Shown here: positions 21,636 through 29,146 of the stretch, piece after piece
Layout: every line of letters begins with the position of its first letter
Numbering within the stretch: the first letter of the stretch is position 1
Source: Candidatus Kerfeldbacteria bacterium
GTDB lineage: Bacteria > Patescibacteriota > Patescibacteriia > SBBC01 > JACPUP01
Length of the DNA: 29,146 bases
Direction: 5' to 3'
NCBI GenBank assembly: GCA_016192205.1
Contig: JACPUP010000051.1
Span: forward strand, 1 to 29,146
Translations under genes and position numbers: made by a program
Notes under the pieces: model-generated
Told to the model about the DNA's origin: nothing
Database searches by the model: none
The model's input: only the letters and a program-made list of their open reading frames with translations

Positions 21636-23009
21636 ATGCTTGAAACCACCGATTTTCGCAGTCGAAACGTCCTCATCTTTGGACTGGGATTACACAGTGG
21701 CGGCCTCAATGCCGCCCGTTGGTTTCTCCGACAGGCGGCCGTGGTCGGCGTCACCGATCTCCGACCGGCCCGGGAGCTGCGACCGAGCGTAACCCCGCTG
21801 CGCGGCCAGGTGCGGCGTTGGACGCTTGGTCGTCATCTCGTCAGGGACATCCACTGGGCCGATGTCATCGTCCCGAACCCGGGTGCGGTGCGGAATCCAC
21901 TGCTCGGGCTCGCGCGGCGGCTCGGGAAAACCATCGTCATGGACGTGGCGGTCTTCTTCGCGCTCTGTCCAGCACCGATCGTCGGCATCACTGGCACGAA
22001 GGGAAAGGGCACCACCGCCGCGTTCACCGCCGCGTTCTTGCGCACGCAGTATCCTGACACGTCGCTCGTCGGCAACATCGGCGTCGGAGCGCTCGGTCAG
22101 CTGCCGTACCTGCGAGCCGCGGTACCCACCGTGTTCGAACTCTCGTCCTGGCAACTCGAGGGGTTAGCCGATACGGGTGTCAGCCCGCACATTGCGTTAC
22201 TGACCAACGTGTTCCCGGATCACCTCAATCGGTACCGTTCGTTCGCGGACTACGTTGCGGCCAAGTACAGCATTGCCCGGTTTCAGCAGCCCGGTGACGT
22301 CGCCATCGTAAACCTCGATAATCACCGGAGCACTCGACTGCCGATCCAGCCTGGTGTCCGGCGGCTTGAGTATGCGCTGACGAGACGGCCGGGCGCTTCT
22401 GCCTACTGCGCGAACGGGAAGGTGTGGTTGCGTTGGCGTGGTCGTCCGTTCGCCGTCGCGGCGCTCAAGGAGTTCGCGCTGCCCGGGGATCATAACCGAT
22501 CAGCGCTGCTGGCCGCCCTGTTGGCAGCAGCGGCCGCCGGCGCTGACCCGCGACGCTTCCGGACGGTCATCCAGCGACTCCGTGGGTTACCCGGTCGTCT
22601 TGAGGTGGTCGCCCGGAGGCGCGGGGTTACCTGGATCAACGACACGACCGCAACCGCACCAGCGGCGACGGTCGCCGCACTCAAAACGCTCCGTCCGCCC
22701 ATCACGCTCATCGCCGGCGGTCAAGACAAGCGGCTGCCCGTGACCGATCTGACCAGGGAAATCCGACGCCGCGTCGAGCACCTGATCCTGCTTCCGGGCA
22801 CTGCCTCGCGCCGGCTGGCGCGGGCACTGGGGAAGCGCAGCCAGGCGCGGGCGGTAGCAACGCTCCCTGAAGCCGTCCGCGTCGCAGCCCGCTTGACATC
22901 ACCGAACGGAACGGTGGTCCTGTCGCCCGCGGCTGCAAGTTTTAACCAATTTCGGGATGAGTTTCACCGAGGCGACGTGTTCGTCCGCGCCGTCCGGCAG
23001 ACCGTATGA
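21636..23009 (+). CDS. murD: UDP-N-acetylmuramoylalanine--D-glutamate ligase
   Basis: MurD adds D-glutamate to UDP-MurNAc-L-alanine in the cytosol. The 457-residue protein has a Rossmann N-terminal domain (LIFGLGLHSGGLNAARWF), then the ATPase domain with P-loop GITGTKGKGTT (117-127). ELSSWQLE follows, then FPDHLNRY, and the C-terminal domain with WINDTTATAP (in place of NDSKATN), GGQDK, and LSPAAASFNQF. After the P-loop lysine there is Gly125 where Ser or Thr normally binds Mg2+; Thr126 and Thr127 follow. Neighbours and the ELSSWQLE motif favour MurD over other Mur ligases. It probably has a leaderless mRNA. The stop overlaps ftsW by 4 bp. Confidence 0.94.
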   Translation: MLETTDFRSRNVLIFGLGLHSGGLNAARWFLRQAAVVGVTDLRPARELRPSVTPLRGQVRRWTLGRHLVRDIHWADVIVPNPGAVRNPLLGLARRLGKTIVMDVAVFFALCPAPIVGITGTKGKGTTAAFTAAFLRTQYPDTSLVGNIGVGALGQLPYLRAAVPTVFELSSWQLEGLADTGVSPHIALLTNVFPDHLNRYRSFADYVAAKYSIARFQQPGDVAIVNLDNHRSTRLPIQPGVRRLEYALTRRPGASAYCANGKVWLRWRGRPFAVAALKEFALPGDHNRSALLAALLAAAAAGADPRRFRTVIQRLRGLPGRLEVVARRRGVTWINDTTATAPAATVAALKTLRPPITLIAGGQDKRLPVTDLTREIRRRVEHLILLPGTASRRLARALGKRSQARAVATLPEAVRVAARLTSPNGTVVLSPAAASFNQFRDEFHRGDVFVRAVRQTV

Positions 23010-24124
23010 GCGATCGCCAGCCGGCTGACTACGCCTTCCAGACGCTCATTGCGCTCATCATCGTCTTCGGCCTCTTCATGCTGACGTCCGCGTCGAGCGT
23101 CGTTGCGTATGACCGCTTCGGCGACAGTTACTGGTTCGTGAAGCGTCAACTGTTCAGCTTCATCGTCGGCGCCGGCCTGCTGTTGGTCTTCAGCCGGTAC
23201 GATTATCGGAAACTCAAACACTTGGCCTTCCTGGCGTTGCTCGTGAGCGTCGGTCTGCTCATCGCCGTGCTCGTTCCGGGAATTGGCGTCTCGCTCCTGG
23301 GCGCGAAGCGGTGGATCAGCCTTGGCCCCGTCCTCTTCCAACCCTCGGAGCTCGTGAAGCTCTCGATGCTCATCTACCTGGCGACCTGGTTGGACCGGCG
23401 GCGGCTCGGAGGGGTCGAAGGCGGCATGCACCTGCGTACGTTCCTGATCCTCTTGGCCGTGACCGGCGGACTCATCCTGCTCCAGCCGGATTTGGGGACG
23501 TTGCTCGTCATTCTCGCGATTGCCGTGGCGGTCTACTTCACGTCCGGCGCGCCGTCGAGGCAACTCGTCACGATTTTCGCGGTCGGCATTCTCGCGATGG
23601 TTTTGGCCATCGTCGTCGCGCCCTACCGTTTCCAACGGCTCACGACGTTCTTCAACCCGGACGTCGATCCGCAAGGGGAATCGTACCACATCACCCAGTC
23701 ACTCATTGCGATCGGCTCCGGCGGTGTCACCGGCGTGGGTCTCGGACACTCGCGGCAGAAGTTCAACTACCTCCCCGAAGCGTCCGGCGACTCGATTTTC
23801 GCCGTCATCGCGGAAGAAATGGGACTTATCGTCGTCGCGGGACTCATCGCGCTGTACGTGGCCGTCATCATCCGCGGCTACCGCATCGCCCAGCGGACGG
23901 TCGACCCCTTTGGCAAAACGTTAGCGGTCGGCATCACCACGTGGATCGCTGCGCAGACGTTCTTGAACGTGGGCGCGCTTTCTGGCATTGTGCCGCTGAC
24001 CGGCCTGCCGCTGCCGTTCATCAGCTACGGTGGCTCGTCGCTCATTGTCCTTATGTCCGCAATCGGCATTCTTTTGAATGTGTCCCGTTCAGCCCGTCTT
24101 GCCTATGGACGCGATCAACGCTAG
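23006..24124 (+). CDS. ftsW: Septal peptidoglycan glycosyltransferase FtsW (SEDS family)
   Basis: This SEDS protein polymerises lipid II into glycan strands at the septum with a partner class B penicillin-binding protein. The 372-residue protein has about ten membrane helices. Family motifs are GAKRWISLGPVLFQPSELVKLSMLIYLA (near 92-119), LLQPDLGTLLV, the long extracellular segment around FNPDVDPQGESYHITQSLIAIGSGG with GVGLG, EASGDSIFAVIAEEMG, and GLPLPFISYGGSS. Position between murD and murG makes FtsW likelier than RodA, though the two are hard to separate by motif alone. It overlaps murD by 4 bp and murG by 20 bp. Confidence 0.95.
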   Translation: MSDRQPADYAFQTLIALIIVFGLFMLTSASSVVAYDRFGDSYWFVKRQLFSFIVGAGLLLVFSRYDYRKLKHLAFLALLVSVGLLIAVLVPGIGVSLLGAKRWISLGPVLFQPSELVKLSMLIYLATWLDRRRLGGVEGGMHLRTFLILLAVTGGLILLQPDLGTLLVILAIAVAVYFTSGAPSRQLVTIFAVGILAMVLAIVVAPYRFQRLTTFFNPDVDPQGESYHITQSLIAIGSGGVTGVGLGHSRQKFNYLPEASGDSIFAVIAEEMGLIVVAGLIALYVAVIIRGYRIAQRTVDPFGKTLAVGITTWIAAQTFLNVGALSGIVPLTGLPLPFISYGGSSLIVLMSAIGILLNVSRSARLAYGRDQR

Positions 24125-25196
24125 GACACGTTCCATCGTCTTCGGTGGCGGCGGGACCGCAGGTTCCGTAACGCCGTTGCTGGCCGTGGCCGAACAGTTG
24201 CAGCGTCGGCGCGCGGCGCGTTGCGTGTTCGTTGGCACGGCGCGCGGCCCCGAGCGCACGCTCGTCCGGGCGGCGGGGTTTGCATTCGTTGCCATTCCGG
24301 CCGGCAAGCTCCGACGGTATCGCTCGTGGTCGAATGTGGTTGACGTTTTTCGCGCTGCGGCCGGGTTGGTTGCCAGTGTACGACTCCTTCGTCGAGAGAA
24401 GCCGGACGTGGTCGTAGGCGCCGGGAGCTACGTCAGCGTTCCGTTAGGCTGGGCCGCTCGTGCGCTGGGCATTCCAGTGCTCATCCATCAGCCAGACGTC
24501 CTGCCAGGGCTTGCCAACCGGCTCTTGGCGCGGTTCGCGCAAACGATCACCGTGACGTTTCCCCAGGTCCAGAAACGGTTTCCAGCCGGTCGGACGATCG
24601 TTACGGGCAATCCGGTCCGCGCTGCGGTGGTGGCTGGCGACCGGGAGCGGGGTCGAGCACGCTTCTCGGTACCGCCAGGAAGGCCGGTCGTCCTGTGTCT
24701 CGGAGGCGGGACCGGTGCACTCACCCTCAATCGCCTGATAGCATCGGCAGCGCCAGCCATCAGCTCGCGCGCGAGCCTCATCCACGTGACCGGTGTTGGG
24801 AAGGCACCGGCCGTCGAGCCGGTGGCAGGCTACCAGCCGGTTGCATTTCTGACGACCGACCTCCCGGACGTGCTGGCGGCAGCCGACGTGGTGGTGTCTC
24901 GGGCCGGACTCGGCACGTTGAGCGAACTCGCTGCACTCCGGAAGCCGGTCATCGTCGTCCCCTTACCCGATTCGCACCAGGAGGCAAACGCGAAATACCT
25001 GGCGGAGGCACAGGCCGCCCTCATCCTCGACCAATCCACCCTCACGCCGGATGGCGTGGTTGCGGCAGTGCGAACCTTGCTCGACGATCGCGTGCAGCGT
25101 ACGTCGCTCGGCACACGATTGCACGACCTCATCCCGAATGGAACCGCGTCCGTCGCGAACGAGGTCCTGACCTTGACCAAGCGTGCACCGGTATGA
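24105..25196 (+). CDS. murG: UDP-N-acetylglucosamine--lipid I N-acetylglucosaminyltransferase
   Basis: MurG adds GlcNAc to lipid I on the cytoplasmic membrane face, making lipid II. The 363-residue protein is a GT-B enzyme (family 28). The N-terminal lipid-acceptor domain begins FGGGGTAGSVTPLLAVAEQL (13-32) and includes VVGAGSYVSVPLGWAARALGIPVLIHQ. The UDP-GlcNAc domain has CLGGGTGALTLN and VSRAGLGTLSELAALRKPVIVVPLP followed by HQEANAKYL. Most homologues have GGTGGH at the first loop, with a His thought to be important for activity. Here that position is Ser21. The ATG at 24105 is chosen since it begins the conserved strand; an in-frame start at 24078 lies in ftsW. Confidence 0.95.
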   Translation: MDAINARTRSIVFGGGGTAGSVTPLLAVAEQLQRRRAARCVFVGTARGPERTLVRAAGFAFVAIPAGKLRRYRSWSNVVDVFRAAAGLVASVRLLRREKPDVVVGAGSYVSVPLGWAARALGIPVLIHQPDVLPGLANRLLARFAQTITVTFPQVQKRFPAGRTIVTGNPVRAAVVAGDRERGRARFSVPPGRPVVLCLGGGTGALTLNRLIASAAPAISSRASLIHVTGVGKAPAVEPVAGYQPVAFLTTDLPDVLAAADVVVSRAGLGTLSELAALRKPVIVVPLPDSHQEANAKYLAEAQAALILDQSTLTPDGVVAAVRTLLDDRVQRTSLGTRLHDLIPNGTASVANEVLTLTKRAPV

Positions 25197-26554
25197 CCCT
25201 CCATGAAACACAGCATCCCTACTGCATCGGCATCGGCGGCATCGGTGTTTCGGCCATTGCGCGGTACTTCCTCGCGAGCAACCGACCGGTCCACGGATCG
25301 GACGCGCGGCCGTCGATGGTGACCGACCGGCTAGCACAGCAGGGAGCGACCTTCACCATTGGTCCACCACCCGCGCTTCCCGATGACACAGACCTCGTCA
25401 TCTATTCGGCTGATGTACCGGTTGAACACCCATTGCGGCAGGCAGCAGCGCGGCGAGGCATCGCATCGCTGGCATACGCCGATGCCCTGGCGCAACTCAT
25501 TGCTCCTTCGGATACGCGCATCGTCGTGACGGGGACGAATGGAAAATCCACTACCACCGCACTGACCGGTTGGCTCTTTGCGGCAGCTGGCCAGGACCCA
25601 ACCGTCGTCGTCGGAAGCTTGGTGCCGCAACTCAATGGCAACTACCGACCGGGAAACGGGCGCGTGGCCATTTGCGAGGGCGATGAGTACCAGGGACATT
25701 TCCTGTCGCTGGCTCCGACGACCGCCGTGCTGACGAACGTCGAGATGGACCACCCGAACTACTTTCGCGATTTGGACGATGTCGTCGCTCACGTACGCCG
25801 GTTTTTGAATCGCCTGCCACCGGATGGGTTGGTGGTAGCGAACGGCGATGAACCGTTGCTTGGCACGCGACTCGCCACCGGCCATCGGCGCGTGACGTAC
25901 GCGGTCAGGGCTAACCACGCCACGCTCCTGTGCTGGCCGGGCCTGATCGAAAAAGGCCGCCGTCAGCTCTCATTCGCGTACCAGGGAACACCAGTGGGCG
26001 AGACGACGTTCCAGTTGCCCGGTCACTACAACGTGGCGAACGCCGCCGCCGCAGTGTTGACCGCCCTCGAACACGGGTTGCCGGCTGATCGTGTCCTGGC
26101 CGGTCTCGCCTCGTTCCGCGGGTTGTGGCGCAGGTTCGAGATTGTCGGCGAACACGCGCGCGCAGTCATCATTTCAGATTATGCCCACCACCCGACGGCC
26201 GTGCGGCACGTGATCGCCGCGGCACGCGAATGGTACCCAGGCCACCAGGTCGTGGTAGCGTTCCAACCCCACAATCGCGCACGGTTTGCTTTGCTCCGCG
26301 ATGCCTTCGCCGCTGCGTTGACCGGCGATGTACAGTTGGTGACAGAGGTGTATGCTGTGACTGGCCGGGAGACGGGGAGCGACGCAGTGAGTGCGCGTTC
26401 GCTCGTCCAGACGATTCGCGACCAGGGACGTGACGCGTCGTTCGTCGAATCGCCCGAGGCGCTGCGACAACGACTGCGAGCGCTCTGTCAACCGAACACG
26501 GTCGTACTCGTCCTGGGCGCAGGCGATATTGATCACGTCGCTCGGACACTATGA
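25193..26554 (+). CDS. murC: UDP-N-acetylmuramate--L-alanine ligase
   Basis: MurC joins L-alanine to UDP-MurNAc, the first peptide step after MurB. The 453-residue protein has the N-terminal Rossmann motif CIGIGGIGVSAIA (11-23), HGSD, the ATP loop VTGTNGKSTTTAL (112-124), EGDEYQGHFL where many MurC enzymes read EADESD, and TNVEMDHPNYF. The C-terminal domain includes ISDYAHHPTAV and FQPHNRAR. The DEY variant recalls Mpl ligases, which recycle muropeptides. The position between murG and murB and the otherwise MurC-like ends favour MurC. The start overlaps murG and the stop overlaps murB, 4 bp each. Confidence 0.92.
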   Translation: MTLHETQHPYCIGIGGIGVSAIARYFLASNRPVHGSDARPSMVTDRLAQQGATFTIGPPPALPDDTDLVIYSADVPVEHPLRQAAARRGIASLAYADALAQLIAPSDTRIVVTGTNGKSTTTALTGWLFAAAGQDPTVVVGSLVPQLNGNYRPGNGRVAICEGDEYQGHFLSLAPTTAVLTNVEMDHPNYFRDLDDVVAHVRRFLNRLPPDGLVVANGDEPLLGTRLATGHRRVTYAVRANHATLLCWPGLIEKGRRQLSFAYQGTPVGETTFQLPGHYNVANAAAAVLTALEHGLPADRVLAGLASFRGLWRRFEIVGEHARAVIISDYAHHPTAVRHVIAAAREWYPGHQVVVAFQPHNRARFALLRDAFAAALTGDVQLVTEVYAVTGRETGSDAVSARSLVQTIRDQGRDASFVESPEALRQRLRALCQPNTVVLVLGAGDIDHVARTL

Positions 26555-27525
26555 ACCAACCAGCCTCCCAGGCGCTCAAGGAACGGTTCCCAACACTGCG
26601 TGAGGGCGTGTCGCTCGCGCGCTACTCGACGTATCGCATTGGCGGACCGGCACGATTCTTCCTGGAGGCGCACACCACAGACGATGTGGTCGCTGCCATA
26701 CGGTTGGCACGGGCCCAGGGATTGCCGTACGCCATGTTAGGGAGCGGGAGCAACACCCTCATTGCTGATCAGGGCTTTGCCGGGCTCGTCATCGTCGCTC
26801 GGGCGCAACACCTCACCTTCGACAGGCAGCGCGTGACTGCCGAGGCCGGGGTCAAACTCTCTGTCCTCACCGTGGTAGCGGCGCAGCACGGGTTCGGGGG
26901 CTTGGAGTTCCTCATCGGGGTGCCCGGAACCGTTGGCGGAGCGATTTACGGCAATGCTGGCAGCCGCGACGCGGCCATTGGCAACCGTGTTGCATCCGTC
27001 GAAATCCTCGATGCTGCCGGTCGCCGTGTCGCGCTCTCGGCGGAGGAGTGCGCGTTTGGCTACCGGACCAGTCGTTTCAAGACGACGAAGGAGCCAATTG
27101 TGCAAGCTGTCCTGGTCCTACCGCCCGGAGATCGGGTTACGCTCGAACGACAAATCGCAACGGTCATTCGCGCCAAAAATGCAAAACAGCCTACCCACGA
27201 CCAGTCCGCCGGCTGCATGTTCAAGAACGTTCCGGTGGACGATCCGTCTCAACTGCCGGAGGAATTACGAACGACCGTCACGGACGGACAGCTCTCGGCC
27301 TGGCGCCTCATCGTCGCGGCTGGACTCAAGGGCAAACGCCTCGGTCACGTCCAAGTCTCCCCGCAGCATGCGAATTTCCTCGTCAACCTCGGTGGCGCGA
27401 CCGCCGATGAAGTCGTCCAGCTCTTGAGCTACATCAAACAGCAGGTCCGCGACCGCTTTCACATCCAGCTTCACGAGGAGATCCAGTACCTGGGCTTCGA
27501 CCTGCCGCGGACGTCATTGCAATAA
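26551..27525 (+). CDS. murB: UDP-N-acetylenolpyruvoylglucosamine reductase (type II)
   Basis: MurB is an FAD enzyme that reduces the MurA product with NADPH to UDP-MurNAc. The 324-residue protein shows the FAD-binding (PCMH-type) domain with STYRIGGPARFF (26-37), LGSGSNTLI (63-71) and GVPGTVGGAIYGNAG (123-137). A catalytic Ser lies in SAGCMFKN, HANFLVNLG follows, and the terminal catalytic Glu is in LHEEIQYLG. The SAGCMFKN form and absence of the extra type I insert identify the type II class. It ends the dcw-type run. The speA promoter -35 box abuts its stop codon. Confidence 0.96.
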   Translation: MNQPASQALKERFPTLREGVSLARYSTYRIGGPARFFLEAHTTDDVVAAIRLARAQGLPYAMLGSGSNTLIADQGFAGLVIVARAQHLTFDRQRVTAEAGVKLSVLTVVAAQHGFGGLEFLIGVPGTVGGAIYGNAGSRDAAIGNRVASVEILDAAGRRVALSAEECAFGYRTSRFKTTKEPIVQAVLVLPPGDRVTLERQIATVIRAKNAKQPTHDQSAGCMFKNVPVDDPSQLPEELRTTVTDGQLSAWRLIVAAGLKGKRLGHVQVSPQHANFLVNLGGATADEVVQLLSYIKQQVRDRFHIQLHEEIQYLGFDLPRTSLQ

Positions 27526-27546
27526 CTCCACCTCGCGCTTTATACT
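27517..27546 (+). promoter_or_regulatory. speA promoter
   Basis: TTGCAA (27517-27522) and TATACT (27541-27546) are separated by 18 bases. Initiation near 27553 gives a leader of about 22 bases with AAGGA at 27563-27567, a good ribosome binding site for the ATG at 27575. The -35 box ends where the murB stop begins. Confidence 0.65.
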
Positions 27547-27574
27547 TTCCTTGTCGCTGTTGAAGGATGAAACC

Positions 27575-29098
27575 ATGCCCGTGGAACAATCAGCTCGAGT
27601 AAAGACGAAGGAGGCGCCAACGCCGATCGGCCCCACGGCTGCACCCAAACCCATGCTGGCACCGGCTCTGCAACCAGCAAAACCGGCGGTGATTGACGGT
27701 CGGAACTTGCCGTCGACAAAAAACTCCGCTGCCCTGCGCAAATTCAAAAAATTTTGGAAACTCGGCGACCGCGAATTCAACACCCAGTACTTCGACATCA
27801 CCACTGAAGGCGACCTGGTCGCCATCGAAGGTAACTATCAGTACAACGTTCGCGAACTCGTGGAAAAGTACGGCTCGCCGCTGGAAGTCTATTTTCCGTT
27901 CATCCTCGAAGATCGTTTGCAAGACCTCCAGGACCTCTTTCGGTTCTCCACGAAATTCTCCGGCTACCGAGGGAAGTTCGTCTACCACTACCCCATGAAG
28001 GTGAACCAGAATCGCGAGTTCATCCTCCCGATCGTTGGTGAGGGCGCGAACCTCGAAACCGCCTCCGCGAATGAGCTGTGGCTCGTCAAGCGCTTGTGGG
28101 AGCAGGGGAAGTTCAATACAAACATCAGGGTCATCTGCAACGGCCCAAAAACCGACGAGTACCTTAACTTGATTAACGAGTTGCGACAGAACAACCTCTC
28201 GATCGTGCCGATTGTCGAGGAGGTGAGCGAGTTCGAGCGCCTGAAAGATTTTAAAGGCGAGCTCGGCGTCCGGCTTGATTTGAACGTGAAGGTAAACTCA
28301 CACTGGGATAAGAAAATCGATCGGTTCGGGCTCACGCCGGCGGAACTCTTGCGCCGGGGGAAAATCCGCAATCTGAAACTCCTCCACTACCACCTCGGCT
28401 CGCAGATCGAACACTTGGACGACATCATCCTGCCGGTGAAAGAAATCATGAGCGTCTATAGCAAGTTGCGGCCGCTCCATCCCGGTCTTGATACACTCGA
28501 CATTGGGGGTGGGCTTCCCATTCCGTATGACCGGAAGCGCCGCTACTCTATTGACGGCCTCGTTCGGAGAATCATTCGCTACCTGCAGAAAACATCGGAC
28601 CACGCCCATGTGCCGCACCCAAACATCATCGCCGAGTGGGGTCGGTACATCGTGGCGCCCGCGCAAATGACCATCTACCGCATTCTCTCGCAGAAAGTCA
28701 TTCCGAAAGGGAACGCCAAACGCTGGTACAACATTGACGGAAGCTTCATGAACGATTTGCTCGACACCTGGGCGTTGCGGCAACGCTGGCACGTCGTCCC
28801 CGTGAGCAACGCCACTGCCCACAAACTGACCCGCACCTGGCTGGCCGGGCTGTCGTGCGATTCCGATGATAAGTATTCAGCCCACGGCCAGTACGTGTTG
28901 CTTCCGCGGCTCGAGCACCTGCCGACAGAGCGCCCGCTGTACGTTGCGTTCCTCGACACGGGTGCGTACCAGGATGCGCTTGCTTCGCATCACTGCCTGC
29001 TGTCGTCGCCGGCCAAGATTATGGCGCAACACGGCGAGATCACCATCATCCGGAAGCGGGAAACGGCCGCGGACGTCGGAAAAATGTTTGGGTGGTAA
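27575..29098 (+). CDS. speA: PLP-dependent arginine decarboxylase (SpeA-like, short form)
   Basis: SpeA decarboxylates L-arginine to agmatine, the first step of one route to putrescine. This alanine-racemase-fold (type III) PLP enzyme has a Pro/Ala-rich N-terminal stretch (about 1-50) and then the barrel domain. Lys142 in YHYPMKVNQNRE binds PLP. Further motifs are GANLETASANELWL, GVRLDLNVKV, LHYHLGSQIEH, TLDIGGGLPIPYD, EWGRYIVAPAQ, and a CDSDD pair near the C-terminus that contributes across the dimer. The KVNQ motif and the SFMNDLLDTWALRQRWHVVPVSN segment favour SpeA over diaminopimelate decarboxylase. At 507 residues it is shorter than the usual 630-660, so part of the helical insert or C-terminal region is reduced. 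The start is fixed by AAGGA; a TTG at 27551 is rejected. Confidence 0.88.
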   Translation: MPVEQSARVKTKEAPTPIGPTAAPKPMLAPALQPAKPAVIDGRNLPSTKNSAALRKFKKFWKLGDREFNTQYFDITTEGDLVAIEGNYQYNVRELVEKYGSPLEVYFPFILEDRLQDLQDLFRFSTKFSGYRGKFVYHYPMKVNQNREFILPIVGEGANLETASANELWLVKRLWEQGKFNTNIRVICNGPKTDEYLNLINELRQNNLSIVPIVEEVSEFERLKDFKGELGVRLDLNVKVNSHWDKKIDRFGLTPAELLRRGKIRNLKLLHYHLGSQIEHLDDIILPVKEIMSVYSKLRPLHPGLDTLDIGGGLPIPYDRKRRYSIDGLVRRIIRYLQKTSDHAHVPHPNIIAEWGRYIVAPAQMTIYRILSQKVIPKGNAKRWYNIDGSFMNDLLDTWALRQRWHVVPVSNATAHKLTRTWLAGLSCDSDDKYSAHGQYVLLPRLEHLPTERPLYVAFLDTGAYQDALASHHCLLSSPAKIMAQHGEITIIRKRETAADVGKMFGW

Positions 29099-29099
29099 G

Positions 29100-29146
29100 A
29101 TGACTGATCGTGGAGCTCCACCCGCAGCCGTTCGTTTCCCGCGGAC
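29100..29146 (+). CDS. Start of an unidentified ORF running off the window
   Basis: An ATG two bases after the speA stop opens a frame MTDRGAPPAAVRFPR that continues to the window end. The tight spacing suggests co-transcription with speA. Genes placed here often act on agmatine (for example agmatinase-family ureohydrolases), but 15 residues carry no family motif. No product is assigned. Confidence 0.45.
   Translation, partial: MTDRGAPPAAVRFPR

Noticed and set aside
23006..24124. RodA instead of FtsW for the SEDS protein
   Set aside because: The motifs fit both, but the murD-ftsW-murG order is the standard division cluster order and no mreB/mrdA neighbours are present.
1..29146. Recoded stop codons (TGA as Gly or Trp), as in some Patescibacteria
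   Set aside because: TGA ends many intact genes of normal length here, such as those for the PfkB kinase, rmlA and murA, with no in-frame TGA inside conserved domains.
1..29146. CRISPR arrays, tRNA or rRNA genes, phage genes
   Set aside because: No spaced direct repeats, cloverleaf candidates, rRNA signatures or phage proteins were recognised on either strand.

Overview
The window is a dense, GC-rich bacterial segment of core metabolic, cell-envelope and type IV pilus genes. Most genes are separated by a few bases or overlap by 4 bp (ATGA), and no stretch over 300 bases lacks a gene. TGA serves as an ordinary stop, so code 11 applies. I infer a member of the Candidate Phyla Radiation (Patescibacteria), perhaps a high-GC ABY1-like lineage. 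The grounds are the style of the L27, PyrG, MurD and MurG proteins, a pilus locus of pilB-C-M-N-O with no secretin gene nearby, a small HYN-type membrane protein before mraY, and a small GIY-YIG nuclease. This placement rests on recognised sequence style, not on a tree.

Layout. At 1-1029 a UDP-glucose/GDP-mannose dehydrogenase runs leftward off the window edge. Its promoter region is shared with a rightward operon, 1121-6683: an RmlC-like epimerase, a PfkB (probable adenosine) kinase, S-adenosylhomocysteine hydrolase, a GIY-YIG nuclease ORF inserted at the 5' end of rmlB, then rmlB, rmlD and rmlA. This operon can make dTDP-L-rhamnose and clear SAH and adenosine. At 6671-7981 a leftward PEGA/beta-propeller membrane protein diverges from murA, which starts a rightward set at 8043-12890: murA, an S41 protease, acylphosphatase, rplI and pyrG. 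The leftward block from 20319 to 12850 holds a GT-C glycosyltransferase, the pilus genes pilB, pilC, pilM, pilN, pilO and a short PilP-like protein, then rpmA (L27). From about 20125 to 27525 a rightward dcw-type cluster (small membrane protein, mraY, murD, ftsW, murG, murC, murB) makes lipid II and supports septal peptidoglycan synthesis. A PLP arginine decarboxylase (speA) follows on its own promoter, and the first codons of another ORF end the window.

How the parts work together. MurA, MurB, MurC, MurD, MraY, MurG and FtsW cover most of the route from UDP-GlcNAc to nascent peptidoglycan. The rhamnose, Ugd and GT-C genes suggest a decorated surface polymer or glycoprotein. The pilus genes form an inner-membrane machine without visible outer-membrane parts.

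The most unusual feature is at 3811-4154. The first 11 codons of an rmlB gene stand directly behind ahcY. They are followed by a roughly 308-bp cassette bounded by perfect 12-bp inverted repeats and flanked by a TC dinucleotide on both sides. The cassette carries a lower-GC GIY-YIG nuclease ORF and ends in a rebuilt, differently coded rmlB 5' end. Precise loss of the cassette would restore an intact rmlB. A second theme is promoter design: several sigma70-like promoters lie so close to start codons that the mRNAs would be leaderless or nearly so, and two divergent pairs share promoter elements.
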